The notes: a model not told the origin generated them from the sequence alone. A stretch of DNA of 64,000 nt from Arthrobacter sp. B1805 (GCF_002929745.1 NZ_PJIQ01000006.1:165975-229974); one strand, 5' to 3'; shown: positions 9,489-17,875, counted from the stretch's first letter. A program made the numbers and translations.

Positions 9489-9559
9489 GGGTCCCTGGGT
9501 GACCCGGTTCGTGCAGGCGCCAACAGAACCACCATCCGCACCGTGCAGGTGAGCCGAAG

Positions 9560-9586
9560 GTAGGTGTGACCCACCCTGTTTAGCGG
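9560..9586 (+). promoter_or_regulatory. Shared operator-like element, copy 2
   Basis: The element reads GTAGGTG-N5-CACCCTGTTTAGCGG and lies 86 bases before the SDR start at 9673. It carries the inverted repeat GGTG-N5-CACC. Identity with copy 1 includes an uninterrupted CACCCTGTTT followed, one base later, by GCGG. Confidence 0.6.
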
Positions 9587-9672
9587 CAAGCAGGTCACGA
9601 AGAGTGGTTGTGGGAGCACAAGCCCCACGTCGTTCGAACCGGAGACCGGTTCCTCACAGTCAGGAGAAGATC

Positions 9673-10449
9673 ATGAGCACACTCATCGCAGGCACTCCCC
9701 TCGCAGGACGGGTTGCAGTCGTCACAGGCGCCTCCAGCGGAATCGGTGAGGCCACGGCAGAACGCTTCGCCGAGCTCGGCGCCAAGGTCGCGCTGCTGGC
9801 GCGCCGTAAGGACCGGCTGGAAGACGTCGCAGAACGCATCACGAGCAAGGGAGGCATCGCCCTGGCCCTGCCCACCGACGTCACCGACCGAGCAGCGGTC
9901 CGAGCGGCCGCCGAACGCATCTCGGTCGAACTCGGCAACGTCGACCTCGTCTTCGCCAACGCCGGGGTGCAGCTCATCTCCGAGATCGGCGACCTCAAGA
10001 CCGAGGACTGGGACGCGCAGATCGACCTCAACATCAAGGGCGTCATGAACACCATCCAGGCGTTCGTCGGTTCCCTCGAAGCCGCAGGGACCGACGGACG
10101 GCCGGCCGACCTCATCACCACGTCCTCGATCGCTGCAACACGGGTCCTCGAGAAGTTCCAGGTCTACTCGGGCACGAAGGCGTACATCAGCCACATCACT
10201 CGTCTCCTGCGGACAGAGCTCGGGCGCAAGAACGTCCGGGTTTCCACCGTGGAGCCAGGCATGGTCAACACCGAGCTGCCCGACCACGTCACCGACCCCG
10301 ATGCCAGCAAGTTGATGGCAGATCTCATCCATCAGATCGATGTCCTGCAGTCCGCAGACGTCGCGGAGACGGTCTCGTTCGTCGCAGCGCTTCCCAAGCA
10401 CGTCAATCTCACCGAGCTGACCATCCTGCCCACCGCCCAGATCATCTAG
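9673..10449 (+). CDS. SDR-family oxidoreductase, canonical active site
   Basis: 258 residues from the ATG at 9673, preceded by CAGGAGAAGATC. Cofactor motif TGASSGIG (residues 19-26), NAG (96-98), serine S152 and Y165-S-G-T-K169 are all intact, so this is a classical NAD(P)-dependent SDR and the only one of the three local SDRs with a full catalytic set. The substrate is unknown. R44 and R45 after the second strand (LLARRKDRL) favour NADP(H), by analogy with classical SDRs. A strong terminator follows at 10494-10530. Confidence 0.93.
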   Translation: MSTLIAGTPLAGRVAVVTGASSGIGEATAERFAELGAKVALLARRKDRLEDVAERITSKGGIALALPTDVTDRAAVRAAAERISVELGNVDLVFANAGVQLISEIGDLKTEDWDAQIDLNIKGVMNTIQAFVGSLEAAGTDGRPADLITTSSIAATRVLEKFQVYSGTKAYISHITRLLRTELGRKNVRVSTVEPGMVNTELPDHVTDPDASKLMADLIHQIDVLQSADVAETVSFVAALPKHVNLTELTILPTAQII

Positions 10450-10493
10450 GCGGCAGTCGGCCCTGAGCACCCACGGATCGACCCGGACCGTGA

Positions 10494-10530
10494 GCAGGAG
10501 GGTGGAGCCTCTCAGGCTCCACCCTCCTGC
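10494..10530 (+). terminator. Hairpin terminator after the SDR gene
   Basis: A perfect 17-base stem (GCAGGAGGGTGGAGCCT and its complement) with a CTC loop lies 44 bases after the SDR stop. No long T run follows. Confidence 0.75.
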
Positions 10531-10812
10531 TTCCCGGCGAACCGCCTCAAGCGCCCACTGATCACTCACACTTCTCCGCGGCAGACCGTGGGAACTGAAC
10601 GTGGACGCGAGCCACCCGGTTGTGGGCTGGGAGTGACCGGGGCGCCTGAAAGCACCTCAATCTCCGTCAGAGCAGCTCGGCCGCGGCAGGGAACCGCCTC
10701 ACTAGACTGGGCTTCATGTCAGCGCCTCGGCGCTGGTTCGGAGAATCCCGAGGCGCAGGCAGTGAAGGAAGCAGGTATCGACGCTCGTCGCACCGTGAGG
10801 CAGGATGCTTCC
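10531..10812. other. Intergenic stretch with no clear gene
   Basis: The frame of the lipoprotein gene stays open upstream into this stretch, but there is no ribosome-binding site or protein-like pattern before the ATG at 10813. I see only probable promoter sequence here. Confidence 0.5.
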
Positions 10813-11193
10813 ATGGGGAACACGTCGAAAATCATCGGTGCCGGCTGTGCAGCGCTCATGCTCTCGGGTTGCGCGATTGCACCGTCATTCTCCGAGGACC
10901 GGAAGCGCGAGATGCGCGACAGTGCGAGCTCCTACCAGCAGGCTGTCCTGAAGGACCTGGTCGTGACGGAGACCGAGTACCGCGACGCGATCGACGCTGC
11001 ACGCACCTGCATCCAGGACGCAGGATGGGGTGTAGGGCCAATCGAGTTGCAGGACGGCAACCAGCTGGGATTCACGTCCTCCTACAGTGGTGATGCCCCA
11101 CCTGCAGACGACGTGATGCAGGCCTGCTACGACGAGTTCATGATGCCGGTTGGCTCCATCTGGGTGTCCCAGCGCACGAAGCTCACTTCGTAG
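10813..11193 (+). CDS. Small putative lipoprotein
   Basis: 126 residues from the ATG at 10813, which has GGCAGGA upstream. The N-terminus has a signal segment ending in the lipobox LSGC (cysteine near residue 19). The mature part is hydrophilic with a single disulfide-capable pair (RTCIQDAGWG and MQACYDEF). It is likely exported and lipid-anchored. No family is recognised. The next gene begins two bases after its stop, so they are probably co-transcribed. Confidence 0.8.
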   Translation: MGNTSKIIGAGCAALMLSGCAIAPSFSEDRKREMRDSASSYQQAVLKDLVVTETEYRDAIDAARTCIQDAGWGVGPIELQDGNQLGFTSSYSGDAPPADDVMQACYDEFMMPVGSIWVSQRTKLTS

Positions 11194-11195
11194 TC

Positions 11196-11486
11196 ATGAC
11201 CATGGGAAGCTTCGCACCGGATATTTCCAGGACGACCGTGTTTGCAGTGCTGGGACTCCCGCTGACGATCTTCGGAGCAGTAGGTAGCGTCGTCGTTTTC
11301 CTGCAGCCTTGGCGGACGTGCCCTGAAATCGATGACAGCTCGGGCGGCTGCCCTCCCACATCGGGTGATCAGGCGGTGCTGGTCCTGGCTCTCTTCATCC
11401 TTCTGGTGGGAGTAGTACTTCTCGCGAGGTCGATGAGAACCGCACGGCTCCCAACTGATGCGGCAGGACCGTTCGGGAGGCTCTAG
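11196..11486 (+). CDS. Small two-helix membrane protein
   Basis: 96 residues with two hydrophobic helices (TTVFAVLGLPLTIFGAVGSV and AVLVLALFILLVGVVLLA) separated by a loop containing two cysteines (RTCPEIDD and GGCPP). The start at 11196 is immediately after the lipoprotein stop; a second ATG two codons later is possible. The function is unknown. The cysteine-bearing loop probably faces outside. Confidence 0.7.
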   Translation: MTMGSFAPDISRTTVFAVLGLPLTIFGAVGSVVVFLQPWRTCPEIDDSSGGCPPTSGDQAVLVLALFILLVGVVLLARSMRTARLPTDAAGPFGRL

Positions 11487-11524
11487 CTCGGAGGCCGCTC
11501 CACGCGCTCAGGTAACCTCCTGCA

Positions 11525-11665
11525 ATGGGACGGAATCCGCATCACGAGTACCTGACCGAACGGCAGAGGCTGGCCTGGTCGATCTTCGGTTGGACTGTGG
11601 TTGCTGTGATCCTTGTTCTGATCTGCATCGCAGTGTTGGGCTTGCTGGCCGTCACCCCTGCATAG
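11525..11665 (+). CDS. 46-residue single-pass membrane protein
   Basis: The start is MGRNPHHEYLTERQRL, followed by a hydrophobic helix (FGWTVVAVILVLICIAVLG) and the short tail LLAVTPA. Third codon positions are GC-biased up to the helix. The upstream spacing is compatible with a weak ribosome-binding site. It follows the two small genes above in the same direction. The function is unknown. Confidence 0.55.
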   Translation: MGRNPHHEYLTERQRLAWSIFGWTVVAVILVLICIAVLGLLAVTPA

Positions 11666-11741
11666 TCGTCCCGTGGAACGATTCACTCAGGGACGGTCGT
11701 GCCAGGTGAGGCCGATGGCGCAGCATCTCGCGTGATGGAGA

Positions 11742-12482
11742 TCAGGCCCGGGCGATGATGAGCCAGCCCCGACCGGGTGCGTAGGGCAGGTCCCGGACCT
11801 CAACATCAGAGAAACCGGTGGCCTCCAGCGAGCGTTCGAGCGCTTCGCGTGTGCGAAAGCGTAGCGTCGAGGTCGAGTCGATGCGCTCACCATCGGCCAG
11901 AAAGATCGTCGGGGATTCAAAGGTAACGAGCTCACCATCGACTCGGGTGACCTGCACCCAGTCCTCCACCAGCCCCTCACCCTCGACAGCAACAACCTGA
12001 TGCGACAGTTGCTTGGTCCACCGCTCCCATGCCCGGTCAGAGGGCACACGGCTCTGAAAGGCCAGATGGCCCCCTGGACGAAGACAGGTACGAATTGATC
12101 GCAGGTTAGTGAGCCAATCCTCGTCGTCGAGGAAGACCTGGGCGACATTGGCGGTCATCGTTGCGAGGTCGTACTGCTGGTGGTGGGAGTCATCAGCAGC
12201 CAGGTCCGGGGCGACTCCCACGACCCACGTCACACGATCCGCGCCAGCCTTCGCGCGGGCGACGTCGACGGACGCTCCTGCCGGGTCGACACCGAGCACG
12301 CGGAGGTCGCGCTCTGTCACCAGCCGGCAGCAAAAGGTCCCCGTGCCGCAACCGACGTCCAGGACCGACGTCACCCGGAACTCGTCGACAATGTCCATGT
12401 AGTTGTCCAGATCACTGCGGTCAGGGTCGAGGGGGTCGTACACCCGGGCGAGCCGCGTGTTACTGAAGAGAGCGTCAGGCAT
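11742..12482 (-). CDS. Class I SAM-dependent methyltransferase
   Basis: 246 residues. Motif I is SVLDVGCGTGTF at about residue 40, followed by the acidic end of the second strand (VLGVDPAGASV), a DLATMTANVAQVFLDD motif IV region and LRPGGHLAFQSR. This is the methyltransferase-11/25 type fold that transfers a methyl group from S-adenosylmethionine to a small molecule or an unknown substrate. It is monocistronic, with no informative neighbours. Confidence 0.88.
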   Translation of the reverse strand: MPDALFSNTRLARVYDPLDPDRSDLDNYMDIVDEFRVTSVLDVGCGTGTFCCRLVTERDLRVLGVDPAGASVDVARAKAGADRVTWVVGVAPDLAADDSHHQQYDLATMTANVAQVFLDDEDWLTNLRSIRTCLRPGGHLAFQSRVPSDRAWERWTKQLSHQVVAVEGEGLVEDWVQVTRVDGELVTFESPTIFLADGERIDSTSTLRFRTREALERSLEATGFSDVEVRDLPYAPGRGWLIIARA

Positions 12483-12583
12483 GGCACAGACGCTACTTGA
12501 TAGCCAGAGCCGGAGCTTGGAGGTTTCGGATTCCTCACCTCGAGCGCAGCGAGAGTCTGCCGGGTCGTGTGCGTAGCTTCGCG

Positions 12584-12866
12584 ATGTCGGCTCGGCCGGT
12601 TGTGGACCAGCACGGCTTCAGCGTGGTCGAGGTTCTTGGGCAGGTGCACCAGGTAACCGACAGGGTTCGAGATCTCCCTGAGACTCGGCGAGCCCCGCTG
12701 GCGGCCCCTGCGGGTCATCGGCCTCGCGGGATTCTTCGCCTCGTACGTTCTCAATCTCGCCCGTGACCAGTACCGGGCAACGAGGCTGCGCGAGCGGCGC
12801 AGTCCCCATCAGCCCGGAACCGGCAACCTCACCATCCATCACATGCAGTATGACCAGCCAAAGTAG
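12584..12866 (+). pseudogene. Small hypothetical ORF with a probable frameshift
   Basis: A coding-like frame starts at the ATG at 12584 (PVVDQHGFSVVEVLGQVHQV) and degenerates near 12663. Another frame then continues with FEISLRLGEPRWRPLRVIGL and ends in HHMQYDQPK at 12866. Removing one G from the run at 12663-12665 joins them. Both halves have third-position GC bias. The joined protein would have about 93 residues with a possible hydrophobic helix (RVIGLAGFFASYVLNLA). No family is recognised. Confidence 0.4.
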
Positions 12867-13013
12867 CGGCTCCGAGGTCCGCGTCCGGGTCGTTATGCGC
12901 TGAACCCTTTGGATCAGGACCTGCCTGTGTTTGACTGTGACCCCGAAGTGCAGGTTGAAGGAATTCAGTAGGCGAGTCCGGAACAACACCGCTCAACCGA
13001 CAGGAATCTGAGC

Positions 13014-13232
13014 ATGGAATTCGGCAACGTACTCCTCATCGGACTCATGATCGCACTGATCATTCTCGCTATCGCTGTGCTGATCAGGAGGTCACTGAGG
13101 TCCTTGCGTAGGACGCCTTCAACTCAACGCTCTGCCGGTGACCGTAGCTCAGTAGCTATCTTCGGAGGAATTGCTGCCATGGGTGACAGCGGCGGAGGCG
13201 GTGGGGGCGATGGTGGCGGCGGTTGTGGATGA
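13014..13232 (+). CDS. Small membrane protein with Gly-rich, Cys-ending tail
   Basis: 72 residues: an N-terminal hydrophobic helix (NVLLIGLMIALIILAIAVLI), a basic stretch (RRSLRSLRR) and a tail rich in glycine that ends GGGGCG. The ATG at 13014 is preceded by AGGAATCTGAGC. The frame ends in TGA, and the same frame remains open for 39 more coding-like codons to a TAG at 13350-13352. The function is unknown; the tail could be a flexible or metal-binding segment. Confidence 0.65.
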   Translation: MEFGNVLLIGLMIALIILAIAVLIRRSLRSLRRTPSTQRSAGDRSSVAIFGGIAAMGDSGGGGGGDGGGGCG

Positions 13233-13377
13233 CACGGCTCGTCATCCTTCGCACCGTCGCCGGCGGCGGCCCGCCGGAACATGGTCGAGGAAGTCCTCCT
13301 CCCCGACCCCGCCCGGGGCATAGAAGCCCTCGACGAACCGCTGGGCCCGTAGCGCGGCTCCTCTTCGGTTACCACGG

Positions 13378-13548
13378 CTACGCCAGGTGCGGCTCACCAG
13401 GGCTCACCAACTTGCGCACAGTGAGACCGTAGGTGCCTTCAACCGGCCCTTTGAGCCACGCGAAGTCGTAGCAGAGCGCTCCGTAGGGAAGAGTTCGTTC
13501 GGTGACACGGAACACCTCGTCGTCGACGGTGACCTCAAGCGGTGCCAT
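13378..13548 (-). CDS. 56-residue hypothetical protein
   Basis: An uninterrupted frame begins MAPLEVTVDDEVFRVTERTL and ends KLVSPGEPHLA. It has balanced acidic and hydrophobic content typical of a folded beta-rich peptide and mostly GC-ending codons. No ribosome-binding site is obvious before the ATG at 13548. No family is recognised. Confidence 0.45.
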   Translation of the reverse strand: MAPLEVTVDDEVFRVTERTLPYGALCYDFAWLKGPVEGTYGLTVRKLVSPGEPHLA

Positions 13549-13627
13549 CCGCTGAGTGTAAGGACGAGATTTCGGCAGGCGCTAGGCTCGGACCACTGAA
13601 CGCTCAGCAACGTATGTGGGGGAAGTA

Positions 13628-13804
13628 ATGGCTTTGGATGGATTCGGATTTGTCGTCGCTCTGGCGATGTGGTTGGTTTCGATCGCCGTCGTCGGCCTCG
13701 TGCTCTACGTGGTCGTCCGCTTCGCGGTGAAGCACGGTGTCCGGTCCTATCACGCCGAGGCAGCACGGCGACCTGGGCCCGGGAGCGAGGGTCCGCAGGC
13801 CTGA
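13628..13804 (+). CDS. Small single-pass membrane protein
   Basis: 58 residues from the ATG at 13628, preceded by GGGGGAAGTA. One long hydrophobic helix (FVVALAMWLVSIAVVGLVLY) is followed by a basic, Pro/Gly-rich tail. The function is unknown. Confidence 0.65.
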   Translation: MALDGFGFVVALAMWLVSIAVVGLVLYVVVRFAVKHGVRSYHAEAARRPGPGSEGPQA

Positions 13805-13913
13805 AAGTTACCGGGCTGTAGCGAGCGCTCCGCTTGAAGTGACCGGACGTGGCACCGGAAGCCATCGAGCCGCTCGAGCTGCGGCTGGTCGTCAGCAGCG
13901 TCCTGCGGTCCCT

Positions 13914-14459
13914 CTATGCCTGAACTCGGTCGAGGTGGGAGATCTGGACGTCTCGGCCGCCGATCACCCGGTACCGCAGCAACCGCTGAATTATCATCGG
14001 GTAGCAGTGCACCAGCACTCCGACGAGCACGATCTGCAGGGCTCCCTGTGGGTGACCTGCGACCAGAGCAATAATACCGAGCAGCCCGGTCGCGATAGCG
14101 CCGACGAGATGACTCGTCTCGCTGCGCTCGGTGCCGACCAGGAAGCCCCGCGGACCGAGGGTTCCGTCCGCGTCTTCCCGCATCTGCCTGACAAGCCTGT
14201 TCCACCTGGTCACGTTCAGGAACCGTTGCAGCAGTCCGGCCCCGAGCCAGCCGTAGATCCGGAGCTCGATCGGTCTGACCCTGTATCGAGATCGAGCGAC
14301 ATCGGTGAGAGCTACACCGACCAGGAGAGCCATCAGGAGGAATCCTCCCTGCACCACGATGGCATAGACGGGGTGCTCCGGTCCGATGGCATTCCAGCCG
14401 AAAACAGCCAGGGCACTACCCACCAGCAGCCCTACGACAGACGTGCCTGTGATCCCCAT
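13914..14459 (-). CDS. Multi-pass membrane protein, CrtO-acyltransferase-like by pattern
   Basis: 181 residues from the ATG at 14459. Four hydrophobic segments surround a basic loop (YRVRPIELRIYGWLGAG, FLNVTRWNRLVRQ). The C-terminus has VHCYPMIIQRLLRYRV. The order of a TRWN segment, an ETSHL-like segment and a Y-P-IIxQR-x-R end recalls the glycosyl-diaponeurosporenoate acyltransferase family of membrane proteins. This is a pattern impression only, so I call it a membrane protein of unknown function. Confidence 0.7.
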   Translation of the reverse strand: MGITGTSVVGLLVGSALAVFGWNAIGPEHPVYAIVVQGGFLLMALLVGVALTDVARSRYRVRPIELRIYGWLGAGLLQRFLNVTRWNRLVRQMREDADGTLGPRGFLVGTERSETSHLVGAIATGLLGIIALVAGHPQGALQIVLVGVLVHCYPMIIQRLLRYRVIGGRDVQISHLDRVQA

Positions 14460-14766
14460 GGGGCGATTCTGGCAACAGGCAGTGAGCCCTCGCAATACGC
14501 TGTGGTTGGTCCGCTGAGATTGGGCACACAACACTCGCCTAACTGCTCAGTGCGTTCGCTTTCGGGGTGGTCGTCTCCCGGGTCCGACCAACGGCCGACC
14601 AACGTTGCTGGCATTCGGGAGAAGCCGGTCGGCCTCAGACCGTTGACGAAAGAAGCGACCGAAGGTGAACCTGCGCTAACAGTGCCGGTTTGGAGATCAC
14701 GTGCGTCAGGACCTCGATCTGACCCTGACTCCTCAGACTGTGCACCACATGCCTCTGAGAATGCAG
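14460..14766. other. Intergenic stretch with no clear gene
   Basis: The upstream region of the membrane protein at 13914 and the area downstream of tRNA-Ser. No convincing ORF, repeat or RNA is seen apart from the hairpin at 14767-14792. Confidence 0.5.
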
Positions 14767-14792
14767 AAAACCCCCGGATTCCCGGGGGTTTT
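14767..14792 (-). terminator. Terminator of tRNA-Ser(CGA)
   Basis: The inverted repeat AAAACCCCCGG-ATT-CCCGGGGGTTTT lies just after the tRNA 3' end. Its T run on the minus strand fits a rho-independent terminator. Confidence 0.8.
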
Positions 14793-14795
14793 CGC

Positions 14796-14885
14796 TGGCG
14801 GTGACGGTGGGATTTGAACCCACGTTGGCTTTTACACCAAACAACATTTCGAGTGTTGCACCTTCGGCCGCTCGGACACGTCACC
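14796..14885 (-). tRNA. tRNA-Ser(CGA), CCA encoded
   Basis: Acceptor arms GGTGACG and CGTCACC pair perfectly. The anticodon loop CTCGAAA gives anticodon CGA for UCG codons. A long variable arm, typical of serine tRNA, and the T-loop TTCAAAT are present. The encoded CCA is at 14796-14798. Confidence 0.96.
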
Positions 14886-14954
14886 AACGCCGCTACTTTA
14901 CTGGGTGCGACGCCCCAGACCCAAAACGGGAAGCACGGGGCGCCGGGGGAGCGG

Positions 14955-15443
14955 CTACGGGAGCTCGATGACCTCGTTCTTGCCGGAGCTCGGCTTGCTG
15001 CCGGTCACGAGTCCCTTGACCATCTTCACGGCGGATACCACGCGTGGGGCGTCCATCGACCAGTACTCGGCCGTATGCGCATCGACGTGGAGGAGCGCGA
15101 CGGCGGGATCGTCCCGGCCGTTCTCGAACCACGCCGAGACGGAGGGGCCCCACAATTCGTCGATCTTCGACTGGTCCTTGGACAGGGTGGCCGTACCGGC
15201 GATCGACACGTAGCCCTTGCCCGTGCTCGCCGAAACATTGACCTGCGGGTTGGCCCGGATCTCGTCGGCCTTCGGGGACGGGTCCTCCGTGAAGAACCAG
15301 AGGTCGCCGTCGAAGTCCTTGCCGTGCAGCGCCAGGGGCCTGCTGACGAGCTGCCCCTCGAGGCTCACGGTGGTGAGGATCGCGATGTCGGCCTTGCCGA
15401 GGATCTCCTGTACTTCCTTCAAGCCGTCCTGCTGGTTCGCCAC
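14955..15443 (-). CDS. Pyridoxamine 5'-phosphate oxidase-fold protein (general stress type)
   Basis: 162 residues from a GTG at 15443 that follows GAGGAGCAGAC. The split-barrel flavin or F420-binding pattern is visible: ILTTVSLEGQLVSRPLAL, LWFFTEDPSPKADEI and VNVSASTGKGYVSIAGTA, followed by YWSMDAP. It is similar in layout to small PPOX-fold general stress proteins. The substrate and cofactor are not resolvable. The C-terminus is a lysine/serine-rich tail ending VIELP. Confidence 0.85.
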   Translation of the reverse strand: MANQQDGLKEVQEILGKADIAILTTVSLEGQLVSRPLALHGKDFDGDLWFFTEDPSPKADEIRANPQVNVSASTGKGYVSIAGTATLSKDQSKIDELWGPSVSAWFENGRDDPAVALLHVDAHTAEYWSMDAPRVVSAVKMVKGLVTGSKPSSGKNEVIELP

Positions 15444-15492
15444 GTCTGCTCCTCTGTGCGGTCTGCTGCGGATTTCATCAGCCTACGCAGAA

Positions 15493-15987
15493 TCACCGGG
15501 AGTCGGAACCGGAACGCTGGAGCGCGAAAAAGTCCTTGAGCAGCCGCGAACACTCATCTTCACGAACCCCCGCGAAGACCTCCGTCCAGTGATTCAGCCG
15601 ACGCTCCCGGAGGACGTCGAAGACGGACCCCGACGCTCCCGCCTTCGCGTCCCACGCCCCGAAGACGACGCGGGGAATGCGGGCCAGTACGGACGCGCCG
15701 GCGCACATGGCGCAGGGCTCGAGCGTCACCACCAGGGCACAACCCTCCAGCCGCCAGGCGCCGAGCCGGCCGGCCGCGGCGCGGATGGCCTGCACCTCGG
15801 CGTGCGCCGTCGGGTCCCCGAGTTCCTCGCGCTGATTCCATCCGGTCCCGAGCACTTCCCCTGAAGGACCGACGACGACGGCGCCGATCGGCACGTCGGC
15901 GCTCGGGCGCGTCAGTGACGCTGCCTCCAGGGCCAGCCCCATCCAGGCCCAGTGGTCGGCATCCGAGGGCGGAAGGGAGGAGGTCAT
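15493..15987 (-). CDS. tadA: tRNA(adenine-34) deaminase / CMP-dCMP deaminase family
   Basis: 164 residues. Zinc and catalytic motifs are HAEVQAI (HAE, the proton-shuttle glutamate) and LEPCAMCAGA (PCxxC), as in TadA, which converts adenosine to inosine at position 34 of tRNA-Arg(ACG). A tRNA-Arg(ACG) gene is present in this window at 21148, which is a fitting substrate. It is divergent from upp, whose start lies 23 bases away. Confidence 0.92.
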   Translation of the reverse strand: MTSSLPPSDADHWAWMGLALEAASLTRPSADVPIGAVVVGPSGEVLGTGWNQREELGDPTAHAEVQAIRAAAGRLGAWRLEGCALVVTLEPCAMCAGASVLARIPRVVFGAWDAKAGASGSVFDVLRERRLNHWTEVFAGVREDECSRLLKDFFALQRSGSDSR

Positions 15988-16010
15988 GGGCTCAATGGTA
16001 CTTTTGACCC

Positions 16011-16646
16011 ATGCGCGTACTGGTAGTCGACCACCCCCTGGTAGCCCACAAACTCACGGTTCTCCGGGACAAGAACACGTCGTCGCCGGTGTTCAGGCTC
16101 CTCACCGAGGAGCTTGTCACCCTGCTGGCCTACGAGGCCACGCGTGACGTCCGGGTCGAGACCGTGTCCATCGAGACGCCAGTGACGACCACCGAGGGTA
16201 CGGGTCTCGTGAAGCCCACCCCCCTCGTCGTGCCGATCCTCCGGGCCGGGCTCGGGATGCTCGAGGGAATGACGCGCCTCGTACCGACGGCCGAGGTCGG
16301 TTTCCTCGGCATGGCCCGCAACGAGGAGACCCTCGAGGCCATCACCTACGCAGAGCGACTGCCGGACGACCTCACCGGGCGCCAGGTCTTCGTGCTCGAC
16401 CCGATGCTCGCGACCGGCGGAACACTGCGCGAGGCCATCAAGTTCCTGTTCGCCCGTGGGGCAGCAGACATCACGTGCATCTGCCTGCTCGCCGCCCCGG
16501 AGGGTCTTGCGACCCTGCAGGAGGAACTGGACGGCCGCAACGTCACGATCGTGCTGGCCTCGATCGACGAGAAGCTCAACGAGAAGTCGTACATCGTGCC
16601 GGGCCTCGGCGACGCGGGAGACCGCCTCTACGGCGTCGTCGGGTAG
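16011..16646 (+). CDS. upp: Uracil phosphoribosyltransferase
   Basis: 211 residues, the usual family length. The PRPP-binding motif [14 protein letters not shown] is at about residue 125, the N-terminal substrate region [19 protein letters not shown]-like start is present, and the C-terminal [14 protein letters not shown] uracil-binding loop is complete. It salvages uracil to UMP in the cytoplasm. Confidence 0.97.
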   Translation: MRVLVVDHPLVAHKLTVLRDKNTSSPVFRLLTEELVTLLAYEATRDVRVETVSIETPVTTTEGTGLVKPTPLVVPILRAGLGMLEGMTRLVPTAEVGFLGMARNEETLEAITYAERLPDDLTGRQVFVLDPMLATGGTLREAIKFLFARGAADITCICLLAAPEGLATLQEELDGRNVTIVLASIDEKLNEKSYIVPGLGDAGDRLYGVVG

Positions 16647-16671
16647 ACCGAAGCCGTAGAGGGGTTGCGCT

Positions 16672-17875
16672 ACCGGGTGCGAATGACTCCAATGGGGCGA
16701 TCGGCACGCCGCTGCTCATCGCACTCGTTCTGGCGCTCCTCACCGCGGGAACGTACGCGGAGCTCATCACCAAGTATCCGCACGCCGGTGTCGCCGCGAT
16801 ACGTCGACGGGGCCTTCATCATCCCGTACCTGTCGTTCTTGGTCGGCTTCCTCATGATGGCGTCGGGCATTACCACGGCCGCGGCCCTGGCGAACGCCTT
16901 CGCCGGAGACTTACCTGGCCGCGCTCATCAACGTGCCGGCTGCACCCGCTGCTGTGGTCTTCATCATCCTGCTCACGCTGATCAACCTCCGCGGTGTCCG
17001 GGAGTCGCTCGCCGCGAACCTCGTAGCATCCGTCATCGAGGTGACCGGCCTCGTGATCGTCATCGTGCTCGCCGCCATGGTGCTCGGCAGCGGCAACGGG
17101 GAGCCGGCACGCCTCCTCGAATTCGCGCCTGATGTGCCACCTCTGCAGGGCGCATTCGCAGCCTCGGTCATCGCCTTCTTCTCCTTCCTCGGATTCGAGG
17201 CAGCAGCCAATATGGCCGAGGAGGTTCGCAACCCCGCGAAGGCGTACCCTCGCGCGCTCTTCGGCGCCATCAGCACGGCTGCACTCGTCTATCTCCTCAT
17301 CGCCCTCGGCGCGGTCATCGTCCTGCCCCCGTCCGAGCTTGCGACGTCCACCGGACCGCTGCTCGACGTGGTGAACGCCAGTGGGGCGGGGGTCCCGCCC
17401 TGGCTGTTCAGCCTGATTGCCCTTGTCGCGATCGCCAGCGGCGCCCTGCTGTTCATGGTCATGGCCGGCCGGGTCGCCTACGGACTTGCGGAGGCGGAAC
17501 TCCTTCCTCGCGCCTTCGGTCGCGTGCTGCCGAAGCGGCGCACGCCGTGGGTCTCGATCGTCGTCGTTGCGGGGTTGACGATCGTCCTGACGATCTTCGG
17601 TGACCTGGCCACGCTGGCGGCGACCACCGTGCTCCTGCTGCTCCTCGTATTCCTGTCGGCCAACGTCAGCGTGCTCGTCCTCAAGAAGGACAAGGTCGAG
17701 CACAAGCACTTCTCGGTGCCCCGGATAGTGCGATGCTGGCGATCATCGCCAGCATCGCACTGCTGGCCCAGCAGACCGGCGTCGTCTGGCTCGGCGGACT
17801 CGCCTATGCGGCGGTCGGGTCCGTGCTGTTCTGTGCGCCCGTGCCCGTCGCAAGCACGAGGAACGGGTCTCCGCA
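16672..17875 (+). pseudogene. Decayed APC-family amino-acid permease
   Basis: Recognisable permease segments run in one direction but switch frame several times. GTPLLIALVLALLTAGTYAE is in one frame (to about 16791). FIIPYLSFLVGFLMMASGIT is in a second (16800-16911). A long third stretch starts with YLAALINVP and continues to about 17727. MLAIIASIALLAQQTGVVWL is in another frame, and there is at least one more shift to the charged end. The first transmembrane helices are missing. It is therefore N-terminally truncated with at least four frameshifts, and is not functional unless the sequence is wrong. Confidence 0.88.
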
